From Variovorax sp. V93 (lineage in GTDB: Bacteria; Pseudomonadota; Gammaproteobacteria; Burkholderiales; Burkholderiaceae_C), in contig NZ_AP028670.1 of assembly GCF_041154485.1 (NCBI RefSeq), positions 558,001 through 622,000 of the forward strand: 64,000 nucleotides of DNA, read 5' to 3'. The notes under the pieces are model-generated. The model did no database searches. It was not told where the DNA came from and saw only the letters and a program-made list of their open reading frames with translations. Positions 26,026-35,940 of this stretch are shown here, piece after piece. The position numbers and the translations under genes were made by a program. The number at the start of each line of letters is the position of its first letter. Position 1 is the first letter of the stretch.

Positions 26026-26691
26026 ATGACCTTCCGTCCCAAGTACGTGACCTTCGACTGCTACGGCACCCTCACGCGGTTCCGCATGAAGGAGCTGACC
26101 ACCGACCTCTTCGCCGACCGCATCCGGCCGGAGCAGATGGATCAGTTCGTCGCCGACTTCACCGCCTACCGCTTCGACGAAGTGCTGGGCGCCTGGCAGC
26201 CCTACGAAGTGGTGCTGAAGAACGCGGTGCGGCGCCTGTGCAAAAAATGGAAGATCCAGTACTTCGACAGCGACGGCCAGAAGTACTACGACGCCGTGCC
26301 CACCTGGGGCCCGCACGACGACGTGGCCGCGGGCCTCGCCAAGGTGGCCAAGGAAATCCCGCTGGTCATTCTGTCGAACGCCTCGGACGACCAGATCCAG
26401 AAGAACGTGGCGATGCTCGGCGCACCTTTTCACCGCGTCTATACCGCACAGCAGGCGCAGGCCTACAAGCCGCGGCTGCAGGCCTTCGAATACATGCTCG
26501 ATTCGCTCGGCTGCAACCCGGAAGACGTGCTGCACGTGTCGTCGAGCCTGCGCTACGACCTGATGTCGGCCGACGACATCGGCATCGTCAACAAGGTGTT
26601 CGTCAATCGCGGCCATGGTCCGGGCAATCCGGCCTACCGCTACACCGAGATCCAGGACATCGGCGGCCTGCCCGGCGTCGTCGGTCTCTGA
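26026..26691 (+). CDS. HAD-type hydrolase (haloacid dehalogenase type II)
   Basis: A 221 aa HAD enzyme. Motif I is VTFDCYGTLTRF with the nucleophile at Asp10, motif II is LVILSNASDDQ, the motif III Lys is in QAYKPRLQAFEYML, and the end reads VLHVSSSLRYDLMSADDIGI. The ATG at 26026 has AGAGGA ten bases upstream; a very long open frame upstream is antisense shadow. It leads the cluster of amine oxidoreductase and Dpp importer. Dehalogenation or phosphoester cleavage of a pathway compound are the options. Confidence 0.9.
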   Translation: MTFRPKYVTFDCYGTLTRFRMKELTTDLFADRIRPEQMDQFVADFTAYRFDEVLGAWQPYEVVLKNAVRRLCKKWKIQYFDSDGQKYYDAVPTWGPHDDVAAGLAKVAKEIPLVILSNASDDQIQKNVAMLGAPFHRVYTAQQAQAYKPRLQAFEYMLDSLGCNPEDVLHVSSSLRYDLMSADDIGIVNKVFVNRGHGPGNPAYRYTEIQDIGGLPGVVGL

Positions 26692-26721
26692 TCTTTTCTT
26701 TCATCCAGCACAGGCCCACGC

Positions 26722-28014
26722 ATGAAGCTCGACTCCTACTGGACCGATTCGGCACCTGCGTTCGTGCCGCAGGCGCACGAGTTGCCGGCGCAGGTCGATG
26801 TCGCGATCGTCGGCGGCGGCTTCACGGGCCTGTCGGCGGCGCGGGCGCTGGCGAAGCGCGGCGCGCGTGTCGCGGTGCTGGAAGCCGGCAGCCGTGTGGC
26901 GGCCGAGGCCTCGGGGCGCAACGGCGGGCACGTGAACAACGGGCTGGCGCTCGACTATGCCGACGTGGCGGCCAAGGTCGGTATCGACAAGGCCCGCGCC
27001 TGGTACCGCGCTTACGACGACGCGGTCGACACCGTGGCGCGGCTGGTGCGCGACGAAGCCATCGACTGCGACTTCATGCGCCACGGCAAGCTCAAGCTCG
27101 CCACGCGTGCCAACCAGATGGCCGCGCTCGAACGCAGCGCCGAGCGCCTGGTCGGCGACGGCGTGGACACCGATGTGGAGATCCTCGGCGCGGCACAGGT
27201 GCGCAGCGAGGTGCAGAGCGAGCGCTTCCACGGCGGCCTGCTCTACAAGCGCAGCGGCCAGATGCACATGGGCCGCTTCGCCCAGGGCCTGGCGGAGGCC
27301 GCACAGCGCCATGGCGCGCAGATCCACACCGGCACCATGGTGAGCCGCATCGAGCGCCTGGGCCAGGGCCATGCGCACCGGCTGCACACCGCCGGCGGCA
27401 TCGTCAGCGCGCAGCAGGTGCTGCTGGCCACCGGTGCCACGCGCCATGGCGGCTACGGCAGCTTCGGCTGGCTGCGCCGGCGCATCGTTCCGATCGGCAG
27501 CTTCATCGTCGTCACCGAGCCGCTCGGCGCGGAGCGCGCGCAGGCGCTGCTCGCGGCCCGGCGCACCTACACGACGGTGGCCAACATCCACCACTACTTC
27601 CGGCTCACGCCCGACCACCGGCTGGTGTTCGGCGGCCGTGCACGCTTCTCGGTTTCCAGCCCGCAGGCCGATGCCGCGAGCGGCGAGATCCTGCGTGCGG
27701 GGCTGGCCGAAACCTTTCCGCAGCTCGGCGCCGTGCGGCTCGATTATTGCTGGGGCGGACTGGTCGACATGACGCAAGACCGCCTGCCCCATGCCGGCGA
27801 GCGCGACGGCCTCTACTACGCGATGGGCTACAGCGGCCACGGCACGCAGATGTCGGTCCACATGGGCGAGCGCATGGCCGCCGTGATGGACGGCGACGCC
27901 GCCGCCAACCCCTGGCGGGACCGCGGCTGGCCCGCCATTCCCGGCCACTTCGGTCCGCCCTGGTTCCTGCCCGCAATGGGCCTCTACTACTCGCTCAAGG
28001 ACAAGCTGGCCTGA
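26722..28014 (+). CDS. FAD-dependent oxidoreductase (gamma-glutamylputrescine oxidase/DAO family)
   Basis: A 430 aa flavoprotein similar in layout to PuuB. The FAD fold is VAIVGGGFTGLSAARALAKR (residues 30-49) and the subfamily signature is EASGRNGGHVNNG; the C-terminus has YYAMGYSGHGTQMSVHMG. It would oxidise the amine of a glutamylated or otherwise substituted polyamine/amino acid to an aldehyde, which suits the aldehyde dehydrogenase at the end of this operon. Substrate is inference. Confidence 0.86.
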   Translation: MKLDSYWTDSAPAFVPQAHELPAQVDVAIVGGGFTGLSAARALAKRGARVAVLEAGSRVAAEASGRNGGHVNNGLALDYADVAAKVGIDKARAWYRAYDDAVDTVARLVRDEAIDCDFMRHGKLKLATRANQMAALERSAERLVGDGVDTDVEILGAAQVRSEVQSERFHGGLLYKRSGQMHMGRFAQGLAEAAQRHGAQIHTGTMVSRIERLGQGHAHRLHTAGGIVSAQQVLLATGATRHGGYGSFGWLRRRIVPIGSFIVVTEPLGAERAQALLAARRTYTTVANIHHYFRLTPDHRLVFGGRARFSVSSPQADAASGEILRAGLAETFPQLGAVRLDYCWGGLVDMTQDRLPHAGERDGLYYAMGYSGHGTQMSVHMGERMAAVMDGDAAANPWRDRGWPAIPGHFGPPWFLPAMGLYYSLKDKLA

Positions 28015-28099
28015 GCGCCCCGCGAGTGCACCGTTTTCGTTCCGTGTTTGTTTGTTCTTCAACCCTCATCAGTCACCGGCCCCACAGGAGTACCCCACC

Positions 28100-29722
28100 A
28101 TGAGCGACAGCAGCAACAAGAGGTTCGAGAACCTCGTCGGTCCCGGCGAAAGCCTTCGCGTGATGGATTCGATCAAGCGCGGCGCATCGCGGCGCGACAT
28201 CCTCACGATGCTGATGGCCGGCGGCATGCAGGCCACCCTGGCGGGCAGCCTCGCGGGCGTGGCGATGAGCGCCCATGCGCAGACCCCGCGCAAGGGCGGC
28301 CGGCTGCGCGTGGCGGGCGCCACGGCAGCCGCCACCGACACGCTCGATCCGGCCAAGCAGTCGAACCAGACCGACTACTCGCGCTGCAACATGATCTACA
28401 ACGGCCTGACCTCGCTGGACGGCAGCCTCACGCCGCAGCCCGCGCTGGCTGAATCCTTCACCACCAAGGACGCCAAGACCTGGGTCTTCACCTTGCGCAA
28501 GGGCGTGGCCTTCCACGACGGGAAGGCGCTCGCGCCGGCCGACGTGGTGTTTTCGGTGATGCGCCACAAGGATCCGGCCACCGCCTCCAAGGCCAAGATC
28601 CTTGCCGACCAGATCGAAAGCGCCAAGGCCACCGGTCCGAACGAAGTGACCTTCGTGCTCAGCGCGCCGAACGCCGACCTGCCCGTGATCCTGGGCACCT
28701 TCCACTTCCACATCGTCAAGGAAGGCACCACCGACTTCAACGCCGGCATCGGCACCGGCCCCTACAAGCTCAAGGAATTCAAGCCCGGCGTGCGCTCGCT
28801 GATGGTGCGCAACGACGCCTACTGGAAGCCCGGCAAGCCCTACCTCGACGAAATCGAGTTCGTGGGCATCGGCGACGAGAGCGCGCGCGTCAACGCGCTG
28901 CTGTCGGGCGGCATGGACCTGGTCGGCTCGGTCAACCCGCGTTCGGTGGAACGCGTGAAGGGAACCCCCGGCTTCGGCATCTTCGTGACCCAGTCGGGCC
29001 AGTACTCCGACCTCATCATGCGCAAGGACGTGGGCCCCGGCGCCAACCCGGACTTCGTGCTCGGCATGAAGCACCTGTTCGACCGCGAACAGATGAAGAA
29101 GACCATTGCGCTGGACTACGCGGTGCTCGGCAACGACCAGCCGATCGACCCGACCAACCGCTTCTACTTCGCCGGCCTGCCGCAGCGCCCCTTCGACCTG
29201 GACAAGGCGAAGTTCCACCTGCAGAAGGCCGGCATCACGGGCAAGGTGCCGATGGTGGCGTCGCCCGCGGCGCTCTATTCGGTGGAGATGGCGCTGCTGC
29301 TGCAGCAGACGGCACAGCGCGCGGGGCTGGAGCTCGACATCAAGCGCATGCCGGCCGACGGCTACTGGTCGAACCACTGGCTCAACAGCCATGTGGGCTT
29401 CGGCAACGTCAACCCGCGCCCGAGCGCCGACGTGCTGCTGACGCAGTTCTTCCAGTCGGGAGCGGCCTGGAACGAGTCGCGCTGGAAGAGCGAGAAGTTC
29501 GACCAGCTGCTCGTGGCCTCGCGCGCCGAGACCGACCTGGCCAAGCGCAAGCAGATGTACGCCGACATGCAGACCATGATCCACCAGGACGCCGGCATCG
29601 GCATTCCGCTGTTCCTCTCGAGCATCGACGGCCACAGCTCCAAGCTCAAGGGCCTGTCGCCCATCCCGCTGGGCGGCCTCATGGGCTACAACTTCGCCGA
29701 GAACGTCTGGCTCGAAGCCTGA
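28100..29722 (+). CDS. Dipeptide/oligopeptide-type ABC transporter substrate-binding protein
   Basis: A 540 aa SBP family 5 receptor. The ATG at 28100 follows an AGGAG ribosome site. The N-terminus contains a twin-arginine motif (ASRRDILTMLMAGG, around residues 33-46) and a hydrophobic stretch ending AMSAHAQ, so export by Tat is likely. The mature part has the family start (KGGRLRVAGA, ALAESFTTKD) and WKPGKPYLDEIEF. It feeds the two permeases and fused ATPase that follow. Confidence 0.92.
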   Translation: MSDSSNKRFENLVGPGESLRVMDSIKRGASRRDILTMLMAGGMQATLAGSLAGVAMSAHAQTPRKGGRLRVAGATAAATDTLDPAKQSNQTDYSRCNMIYNGLTSLDGSLTPQPALAESFTTKDAKTWVFTLRKGVAFHDGKALAPADVVFSVMRHKDPATASKAKILADQIESAKATGPNEVTFVLSAPNADLPVILGTFHFHIVKEGTTDFNAGIGTGPYKLKEFKPGVRSLMVRNDAYWKPGKPYLDEIEFVGIGDESARVNALLSGGMDLVGSVNPRSVERVKGTPGFGIFVTQSGQYSDLIMRKDVGPGANPDFVLGMKHLFDREQMKKTIALDYAVLGNDQPIDPTNRFYFAGLPQRPFDLDKAKFHLQKAGITGKVPMVASPAALYSVEMALLLQQTAQRAGLELDIKRMPADGYWSNHWLNSHVGFGNVNPRPSADVLLTQFFQSGAAWNESRWKSEKFDQLLVASRAETDLAKRKQMYADMQTMIHQDAGIGIPLFLSSIDGHSSKLKGLSPIPLGGLMGYNFAENVWLEA

Positions 29723-29744
29723 TCCGTGCATCGGAAGATCCTTC

Positions 29745-30701
29745 ATGAACCATGTCATCCTGAAGCTTCTGGCCCAGCGCATCGCGCTGGCGCTCGTGTC
29801 GCTGCTGGCGGTCTCGGTGATCGTGTTCTCGATCACCGCGGTGCTGCCCGGCGATGCCGCGCAGGAGCAGCTCGGCCAGGACGCCACCCCCGAGGCAGTG
29901 GCCGCGCTGCGCGCGCAGATGGGCCTGGACGTGCCGGCGCCCGCGCGTTATGCCAAGTGGCTGCTCGGCATGGCGAAGGGCGACCTCGGCCGCTCCGCGA
30001 CCACGCAGATGCCGGTGTCCGAGCTGGTCGCCAGCCGCCTGCCCAACTCGCTGCTGCTGGCCGCGGTCACGGCGCTGTTCTCGGTGCCGATCGCGCTGGC
30101 GCTGGGCATTGCCTCGGCGGTGTGGCGCGGTTCGTGGTTCGACCGCGCGGCATCGACGGCGGCCGTGGGCGTGGTGTCGGTGCCGGAGTTCCTGGTCGCG
30201 ACGCTGGCGGTGCTGGTGTTCGCGGTGCAGCTGCGCTGGCTGCCGGCGCTGTCCTTCGTCAACGACATCGAGTCGCTGGGGCAGCTGCTGCGCGCCTTCG
30301 CCATGCCGGTGCTGGTGCTGTGCTGCGTGATCGTGGCGCAGATGATGCGCATGACGCGCGCCGCGGTGATCGACCAGCTCGAGGCGCCCTACATCGAGAT
30401 GGTGCGGCTCAAGGGCGCCTCGCCGATGCGCATGGTGCTCGCGCATGCGCTGCCCAATGCGGTGGGGCCGATCGCCAACGCGGTGGCGCTGAGCCTGTCG
30501 TACCTGCTGGGCGGCGTGATCATCGTCGAGACCATCTTCAACTATCCCGGCATCGCCAAGCTGATGGTCGACGGCGTCTCGCAGCGCGACATGCCGCTGG
30601 TGCAGACCTGCGCCATGATCTTCTGCTGCGCCTACCTGATCCTGGTGACGACGGCCGACATCTGCGGCATTCTTGCCAACCCGCGGCTGCGGCACCGCTG
30701 A
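29745..30701 (+). CDS. Dpp/Opp-type ABC transporter permease (DppB-like)
   Basis: A 318 aa inner-membrane permease with six predicted helices; the first spans about residues 10-32, ending in FSITAVLPGDAAQEQLG, typical of DppB. The EAA loop is in YIEMVRLKGASPMRMVLAHALPNA. It lies 22 bases after the receptor and 10 before the second permease. Confidence 0.92.
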   Translation: MNHVILKLLAQRIALALVSLLAVSVIVFSITAVLPGDAAQEQLGQDATPEAVAALRAQMGLDVPAPARYAKWLLGMAKGDLGRSATTQMPVSELVASRLPNSLLLAAVTALFSVPIALALGIASAVWRGSWFDRAASTAAVGVVSVPEFLVATLAVLVFAVQLRWLPALSFVNDIESLGQLLRAFAMPVLVLCCVIVAQMMRMTRAAVIDQLEAPYIEMVRLKGASPMRMVLAHALPNAVGPIANAVALSLSYLLGGVIIVETIFNYPGIAKLMVDGVSQRDMPLVQTCAMIFCCAYLILVTTADICGILANPRLRHR

Positions 30702-30711
30702 AGGAAGCTTC

Positions 30712-31617
30712 ATGGAAACCTCCACCTCTCCAACGGTCGTGAGCGCTGCGGCCTTGCTGCCGCAGGTGCCGCAGAAGCGCCGCGGCGGCCCGCTGCACTG
30801 GCTCGCCGGCTTCGGCGTCTCGGGCCTGTTCGGCCTTGCGGTGCTGCTGTTCTGGGTGCTCGCGGCGCTGCTCGGGCCCTGGCTGCTCTCGCACAGCGCG
30901 GCGGCCGCGGGCACTTCGAACGTCTTCGCGCCGATCAGTGCCGCGCACTGGCTCGGCACGGACTACCTCGGCCGCGACATGCTCGCGCTCGTCATCGAGG
31001 GCGCGCGCTACACCGTCGGCGTTGCATTGCTGGCCACGCTGCTGGCCAGCGGCACCGGCACCGTGCTGGCGCTGCTGGCCGCGGCCAGCGGCCGCTGGAT
31101 CGACGCGGTGCTCAGCCGCGGCCTGGACACACTGACCGCGATCCCGAGCAAGATGTTCGCGCTCATCATGGTGGCGGGCTTCGGCTCCTCGGTGCCGATG
31201 CTGGTGGTCACGGCGGGCATCATCTACGTGCCGGGCGCCTACCGCATCGCGCGCTCGCTGGCCGTCAACATCAACGCGCTCGATTACGTGACCGTGGCGC
31301 GCACGCGCGGCGAAGGCACGCTCTACATCATGCTGCGCGAGATCCTGCCCAACATCGCGGGCCCGATGCTGGCCGACCTGGGCCTGCGCTTCGTCTATGC
31401 CGTGCTGCTGCTGGCGAGCCTGAGCTTCCTGGGCCTCGGCATCCAGCCGCCGGCGGCCGACTGGGGCTCCCTGGTGCGCGAGAACATCGGCGCGCTCGCC
31501 ATGGGCGGCGCCTCGGTGATCGTGCCGGCACTGGCCATCGCGAGCCTGACCATCGCGGTCAATCTCGTCATCGACAACCTGCCCGGCCGTTCGGCAAGAG
31601 AACGAGGAGCACGCTGA
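30712..31617 (+). CDS. Dpp/Opp-type ABC transporter permease (DppC-like)
   Basis: A 301 aa permease of the DppC type. LGTDYLGRDMLALVIEGARYTVGVA is the hallmark after the first helix, and VTVARTRGEGTLYIMLREILPN is the EAA loop. The ATG at 30712 is preceded by AAGGAAG. Its TGA shares one base with the ATG of the ATPase gene, so translation is probably coupled. Confidence 0.92.
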   Translation: METSTSPTVVSAAALLPQVPQKRRGGPLHWLAGFGVSGLFGLAVLLFWVLAALLGPWLLSHSAAAAGTSNVFAPISAAHWLGTDYLGRDMLALVIEGARYTVGVALLATLLASGTGTVLALLAAASGRWIDAVLSRGLDTLTAIPSKMFALIMVAGFGSSVPMLVVTAGIIYVPGAYRIARSLAVNINALDYVTVARTRGEGTLYIMLREILPNIAGPMLADLGLRFVYAVLLLASLSFLGLGIQPPAADWGSLVRENIGALAMGGASVIVPALAIASLTIAVNLVIDNLPGRSARERGAR

Positions 31618-33242
31618 TGGGCGCACCACTCACTGTCCAGGGCCTGAGCATCTGCGCCGGCGAGAACACGCTGGTCGACAACCTGAGCTTCTCGGTGCAG
31701 CCCGGCGAAGTGCTGGCGCTGATCGGCGAATCCGGCTCCGGCAAGACCACCACCGCGCTCGCGCTGATGGCCTATGCACGCCACGGCTGCCGCATCTCGG
31801 CCGGCCGGGTGCAGATCGGCGACACCGACGTGCTGGCGCTCGATGCGGCGCGGCAGCGCTCGCTGCGCGGCCACACGGTCTCCTACATCGCGCAGAGCGC
31901 GGCCGCGTCGTTCAACCCCTCGCGCACGATCATGGACCAGGTGGTCGAGCCCACCGTCATCCACGGCCTGTGCAAGCGGGCCGAGGCCGAGGCCAAGGCG
32001 GTGCAGCTGTTCCGCGAACTCGCGCTGCCCGATCCGGAAAACATCGGGTCGCGCTATCCGCACCAGGTCTCCGGCGGCCAGCTGCAGCGGCTGATGGCCG
32101 CCATGGCGCTGATCGGCGACCCCGAGCTCGTGATCCTCGACGAGCCCACCACCGCGCTCGACGTGACCACGCAGATCGAGGTGCTGCGCGCCTTCCGCCG
32201 CGTGGTGCGCGAGCGCCGTGCCACCGCCGTGTACGTGAGCCACGACCTGGCCGTGGTGGCGCAGATGGCCGACCACATCCTGGTGCTGCGCAACGGCAGG
32301 ATGAGCGAGATCAACGCCACCGGGCAGATCCTCTCGGCGCCCGCCGACGACTACACGAAGTGCCTGCTCGCGGCCGCGCGGCCCGCGGTGCGCGCGTCGG
32401 GCCAGGCCTCGGGCGATTCGGAACTGCTGCTCGATGTGCAGGAGCTGTCGTGCGGTTACGGCGCGGTGGACGCGAAGGGCCAGCCGGCCAAGATCATCCT
32501 CGAGGACATCAACCTCAAGCTCTACCGCGGGCAGGCCATTGGCGTGATCGGCGAATCGGGCTCGGGCAAGACCACGCTGGCGCGCGCCGTTGCCGGCCTG
32601 CTCAAACCCTGCCACGGCAGCGTCATGTTCGATGGTCATGCGCTCAAGCCCACGCTGCAGCAGCGCAGCCCCGAGGAGCTGCGCCGCATACAGATCGTGT
32701 TCCAGATGGCCGACACGGCCTTGAACCCCTCGCAGACCATCTGGCGCATCCTGGCGCGGCCATTGCAGTTCTACAAGGGCTTGCGCGGCGAGCCGCTCAA
32801 GCGGCGCATCCATGAACTGCTCGACCTGGTGAAGCTGCCGCACACCGTGGCCGACCGACTGCCCGGCGGGCTCTCGGGCGGGCAGAAGCAGCGCGTGAAC
32901 CTGGCGCGCGCGCTGGCGGCCGAGCCTGACCTGATCCTCTGCGACGAGGTGACCTCGGCGCTGGACACCGTGGTGGCCGCGGCGGTGCTCGACCTCATGG
33001 CCGAGCTGCGGCGCGAGCTCGGCGTGTCCTATCTCTTCATCAGCCACGACCTGCACACGGTGCGCTCGGTGTGCGACGAGATCGTGGTGATGCAGCACGG
33101 CCGCAAGCTCTCGCAGGTGGCGCGCGCCGACTACGAGCGCGGGCCGCACCACCCCTACTACCAGCTGCTCGCCCGCTCCGTGCCCGAGCTGCGCCAGGGC
33201 TGGCTCGACGACATGGACCGCAAGGCTGCGGAAGCCGCATGA
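31617..33242 (+). CDS. Dual ABC ATPase of peptide-type importer (DppD-DppF fusion)
   Basis: A 541 aa protein with two complete ABC domains, powering the importer alone. Domain 1 (residues about 1-250) has Walker A GESGSGKTTTA, signature VSGGQLQRLMAAM and Walker B LVILDEPTTALD. Domain 2 (about 270-541) has [29 protein letters not shown] and LILCDEVTSALD. Domain 2 Walker B begins with CDE rather than the usual LDE or FDE. The stop overlaps the start of the next gene by 4 bases (ATGA). Confidence 0.93.
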   Translation: MGAPLTVQGLSICAGENTLVDNLSFSVQPGEVLALIGESGSGKTTTALALMAYARHGCRISAGRVQIGDTDVLALDAARQRSLRGHTVSYIAQSAAASFNPSRTIMDQVVEPTVIHGLCKRAEAEAKAVQLFRELALPDPENIGSRYPHQVSGGQLQRLMAAMALIGDPELVILDEPTTALDVTTQIEVLRAFRRVVRERRATAVYVSHDLAVVAQMADHILVLRNGRMSEINATGQILSAPADDYTKCLLAAARPAVRASGQASGDSELLLDVQELSCGYGAVDAKGQPAKIILEDINLKLYRGQAIGVIGESGSGKTTLARAVAGLLKPCHGSVMFDGHALKPTLQQRSPEELRRIQIVFQMADTALNPSQTIWRILARPLQFYKGLRGEPLKRRIHELLDLVKLPHTVADRLPGGLSGGQKQRVNLARALAAEPDLILCDEVTSALDTVVAAAVLDLMAELRRELGVSYLFISHDLHTVRSVCDEIVVMQHGRKLSQVARADYERGPHHPYYQLLARSVPELRQGWLDDMDRKAAEAA

Positions 33243-34342
33243 AGAAAACCGAAATGACCCCCACGTTCCGCATCGCGCTGATCGCCGGCGACGGCATCGG
33301 CAAGGAAGTGATGCCCGAGGGCCTGCGCGTGGTGCTGGCCGCCGCGGAGCGCTTCGGCTTCGAGCTCGACTGCCGCACCATCGCCTGGGCCAGCTGCGAC
33401 TACCACGCCGAGCACGGCCAGATGATGCCGGACGACTGGAAAGAGCAGCTCCAGGGCGTCGACGCAATCTATTTCGGCGCCGTCGGCTGGCCTGCCACCG
33501 TGCCCGACCACGTCTCGCTCTGGGGATCGCTGCTGAAGTTCCGCCGCGAGTTCGACCAGTACATCAACCTGCGCCCGGTGCGCCTGTTCGAAGGCGTGCC
33601 ATGCCCGCTGGCCGGCCGCAAGCCCGGCGACATCGACTACCTGGTGGTGCGCGAAAACACCGAGGGCGAATACACCTCGCTCGGCGGCGTGATGTACGAG
33701 GGCACCGAGCGCGAGATCGTGATCCAGGAGTCGGTGTTCTCGCGCCACGGCACCGACCGCGTGCTGAAGTACGCCTGCGAACTCGCCCGGTCGCGCAAGC
33801 GCAAGCACCTCACGGTGGCCACCAAGAGCAACGGCATCGCGATCAGCATGCCCTGGTGGGACGGCCGCGCCGACGCCATCGGCCGCGACCACCCCGAGGT
33901 GACCGTCGACAAGCAACACATCGACATCCTGTCGGCGCGCTTCGTGCTGCAGCCCCAGCGCTTCGACGTGGTGGTGGCGAGCAACCTGTTCGGCGACATC
34001 CTCTCCGACCTGGGCCCGGCCACCACCGGCACCATCGGCCTCGCGCCCTCGGCCAACCTCAACCCGGAGCGCAAGTTCCCGTCGCTGTTCGAGCCGGTGC
34101 ACGGCTCGGCGCCGGACATCTACGGCCAGAACATCGCCAACCCGATCGCGATGATCTGGTCGGGCGCGCTGATGCTGGACTTCCTCACGCAAGGCCAGGG
34201 CGCAGGCCGCGCCGCGCACGACGCGATCCTCGGCGCCATCGAAGCGGTGCTGCGCGACGGGCCGCGCACGCGCGACCTGGGCGGCACGGCCTCGACCACC
34301 GACATTGGAATGGCCATTGCCGAACGCGTGGCCGCCGCCTGA
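33239..34342 (+). CDS. Tartrate dehydrogenase/D-malate dehydrogenase-like (TtuC family)
   Basis: A 367 aa isocitrate/isopropylmalate dehydrogenase-fold enzyme closest in layout to TtuC. Visible are IALIAGDGIGKEVMPEG, VRENTEGEYTSLGG, the substrate Lys region TVATKSNGI, and the metal Asp region ASNLFGDILSDLGPA, plus PVHGSAPDIYGQNIANP. It would oxidise and decarboxylate a 2-hydroxydiacid such as tartrate or D-malate using NAD. It starts in an ATGA overlap with the ABC ATPase (an ATG 15 bases on is also possible). The link to the transporter suggests the imported compound yields such a diacid. Confidence 0.88.
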   Translation: MKKTEMTPTFRIALIAGDGIGKEVMPEGLRVVLAAAERFGFELDCRTIAWASCDYHAEHGQMMPDDWKEQLQGVDAIYFGAVGWPATVPDHVSLWGSLLKFRREFDQYINLRPVRLFEGVPCPLAGRKPGDIDYLVVRENTEGEYTSLGGVMYEGTEREIVIQESVFSRHGTDRVLKYACELARSRKRKHLTVATKSNGIAISMPWWDGRADAIGRDHPEVTVDKQHIDILSARFVLQPQRFDVVVASNLFGDILSDLGPATTGTIGLAPSANLNPERKFPSLFEPVHGSAPDIYGQNIANPIAMIWSGALMLDFLTQGQGAGRAAHDAILGAIEAVLRDGPRTRDLGGTASTTDIGMAIAERVAAA

Positions 34343-34372
34343 GCTCTGCATTCATCCAGGACCCTTTCGACC

Positions 34373-35851
34373 ATGACACTGACACTTGAACGCCAGGACC
34401 TGCTGCCCGGCCAACAGCTCATCGGCGCCGACTGGCGCGAAGCCAGCGACGGCCGCCGCCTCGAGGTGACCGATCCCGCCACCGATGGCGTCTTCGCGAG
34501 CGTGCCCGACGGCACCGCCGCCGATGCGCGCGCCGCAGTGAATGCGGCGCATGCCGCCTTCCCCGCCTGGCGCGCCGTGCCGGCGAAGCAGCGCGCGCAG
34601 ATCCTCAAGCGCTGGAACGACCTGATGCTCGCGCATCAGGACGATCTGGGCCGCCTGATCTCGCGCGAACAGGGCAAGCCGCTGGCCGAAGGCCGCGGCG
34701 AAGTGGCCTACGCGGCCAGCTATGTCGAATGGTTCGGCGAAGAAGCCACGCGCGCCAACGGCGACGTGATTCCGGCCCCCGTGACCGGCCGCCGCATGCT
34801 CGCGCTGAAGGAGCCCGTGGGCGTGGTCGCCGCGATCACGCCGTGGAACTTTCCGGCCGCGATGATCGCGCGCAAGATCGCGCCTGCGCTGGCCGCGGGC
34901 TGCACCGTGGTGTGCAAGCCGGCCGAGGACACGCCGCTGACCTCGCTCGCGCTCGTCAGGCTCGCGCAGGAGGCCGGCGTGCCCGCGGGCGTGCTCAACA
35001 TCGTCACGGCCTCGCGCGAACGCACGCCCGAGGTGGTCGACGTGTGGCTGGCCGATGCGCGGGTGCGCAAGATCAGCTTCACCGGCTCCACGCCTGTCGG
35101 CAAGCACCTGGCGCGCGCCTCGGCCGACACGCTCAAGAAACTGTCGCTCGAGCTCGGCGGCAATGCACCGTTCATCGTGTTCGAGGATGCCGACATCGAT
35201 GCCGCGGTGGAAGGCCTGATGGCCGCCAAGTTCCGCAACGGCGGGCAGACTTGCGTGTGCCCGAACCGCGTGTTCGTGCAGGCTCGCGTGCACGACGCCT
35301 TCGTCGACAAGCTGGCCGCGCGCGTCGGCGCGCTGAAGGTCGGTCCGGCCACCGAGCCCGACTCGCAGATCGGCCCGATGATCAACGCGCGCGCGGTCGA
35401 CAAGATCGAGCGCCACGTGCGCGACGCCGTGGCCCGGGGCGCGCGCATCGTGGTCGGCGGCGAACGGCTGCGCTCCGCGCGCTGCGACGGCCCCAACTAC
35501 TACGCGCCGACCGTGCTCGTGAACGCCGATGCGGGCATGGATTGCAGCTGCGAAGAGACTTTCGGACCCGTGGTGCCGGTCACGCGCTTCGACACCGAGG
35601 CCGAGGTGATCGCGGCCGCCAACGACACGCCCTTCGGCCTGGCCGCCTACTTCTACTCGACCGACGTGCGGCGCATCTGGCGCGTGGCCGAGGCGCTCGA
35701 ATCCGGCATCGTCGGCATCAACGAAGGTGCACTGGCCGCCGAGGCCGCGCCCTTCGGCGGCGTGAAGGAATCGGGCTACGGGCGCGAAGGCTCGGTGCAC
35801 GGGCTCGACGACTACATGCACACCAAGTACCTGTGCCAGGGCGGGCTTTGA
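34373..35851 (+). CDS. Aldehyde dehydrogenase, succinate-semialdehyde dehydrogenase-like
   Basis: A 492 aa ALDH-superfamily enzyme of the GabD type. The cofactor motif is ITPWNFPAAMIARKIAPAL, the general-base Glu is in SLELGGNAPFIVFEDAD, and the nucleophile Cys in FRNGGQTCVCPNRVFV. It probably oxidises the aldehyde made by the flavoprotein at the start of the operon, for example succinate semialdehyde. Together these genes (26026-35851) read as an import and oxidation route for an amine or acylated amine. Confidence 0.9.
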   Translation: MTLTLERQDLLPGQQLIGADWREASDGRRLEVTDPATDGVFASVPDGTAADARAAVNAAHAAFPAWRAVPAKQRAQILKRWNDLMLAHQDDLGRLISREQGKPLAEGRGEVAYAASYVEWFGEEATRANGDVIPAPVTGRRMLALKEPVGVVAAITPWNFPAAMIARKIAPALAAGCTVVCKPAEDTPLTSLALVRLAQEAGVPAGVLNIVTASRERTPEVVDVWLADARVRKISFTGSTPVGKHLARASADTLKKLSLELGGNAPFIVFEDADIDAAVEGLMAAKFRNGGQTCVCPNRVFVQARVHDAFVDKLAARVGALKVGPATEPDSQIGPMINARAVDKIERHVRDAVARGARIVVGGERLRSARCDGPNYYAPTVLVNADAGMDCSCEETFGPVVPVTRFDTEAEVIAAANDTPFGLAAYFYSTDVRRIWRVAEALESGIVGINEGALAAEAAPFGGVKESGYGREGSVHGLDDYMHTKYLCQGGL

Positions 35852-35940
35852 GGCGGCGACCGCGCCTTTTCGGCATTCGGGCTTGACCCGGCCCCAGGGG
35901 CATCCTCTAAAAGGGGAAGATCCACCGAAAGGAACACTTC

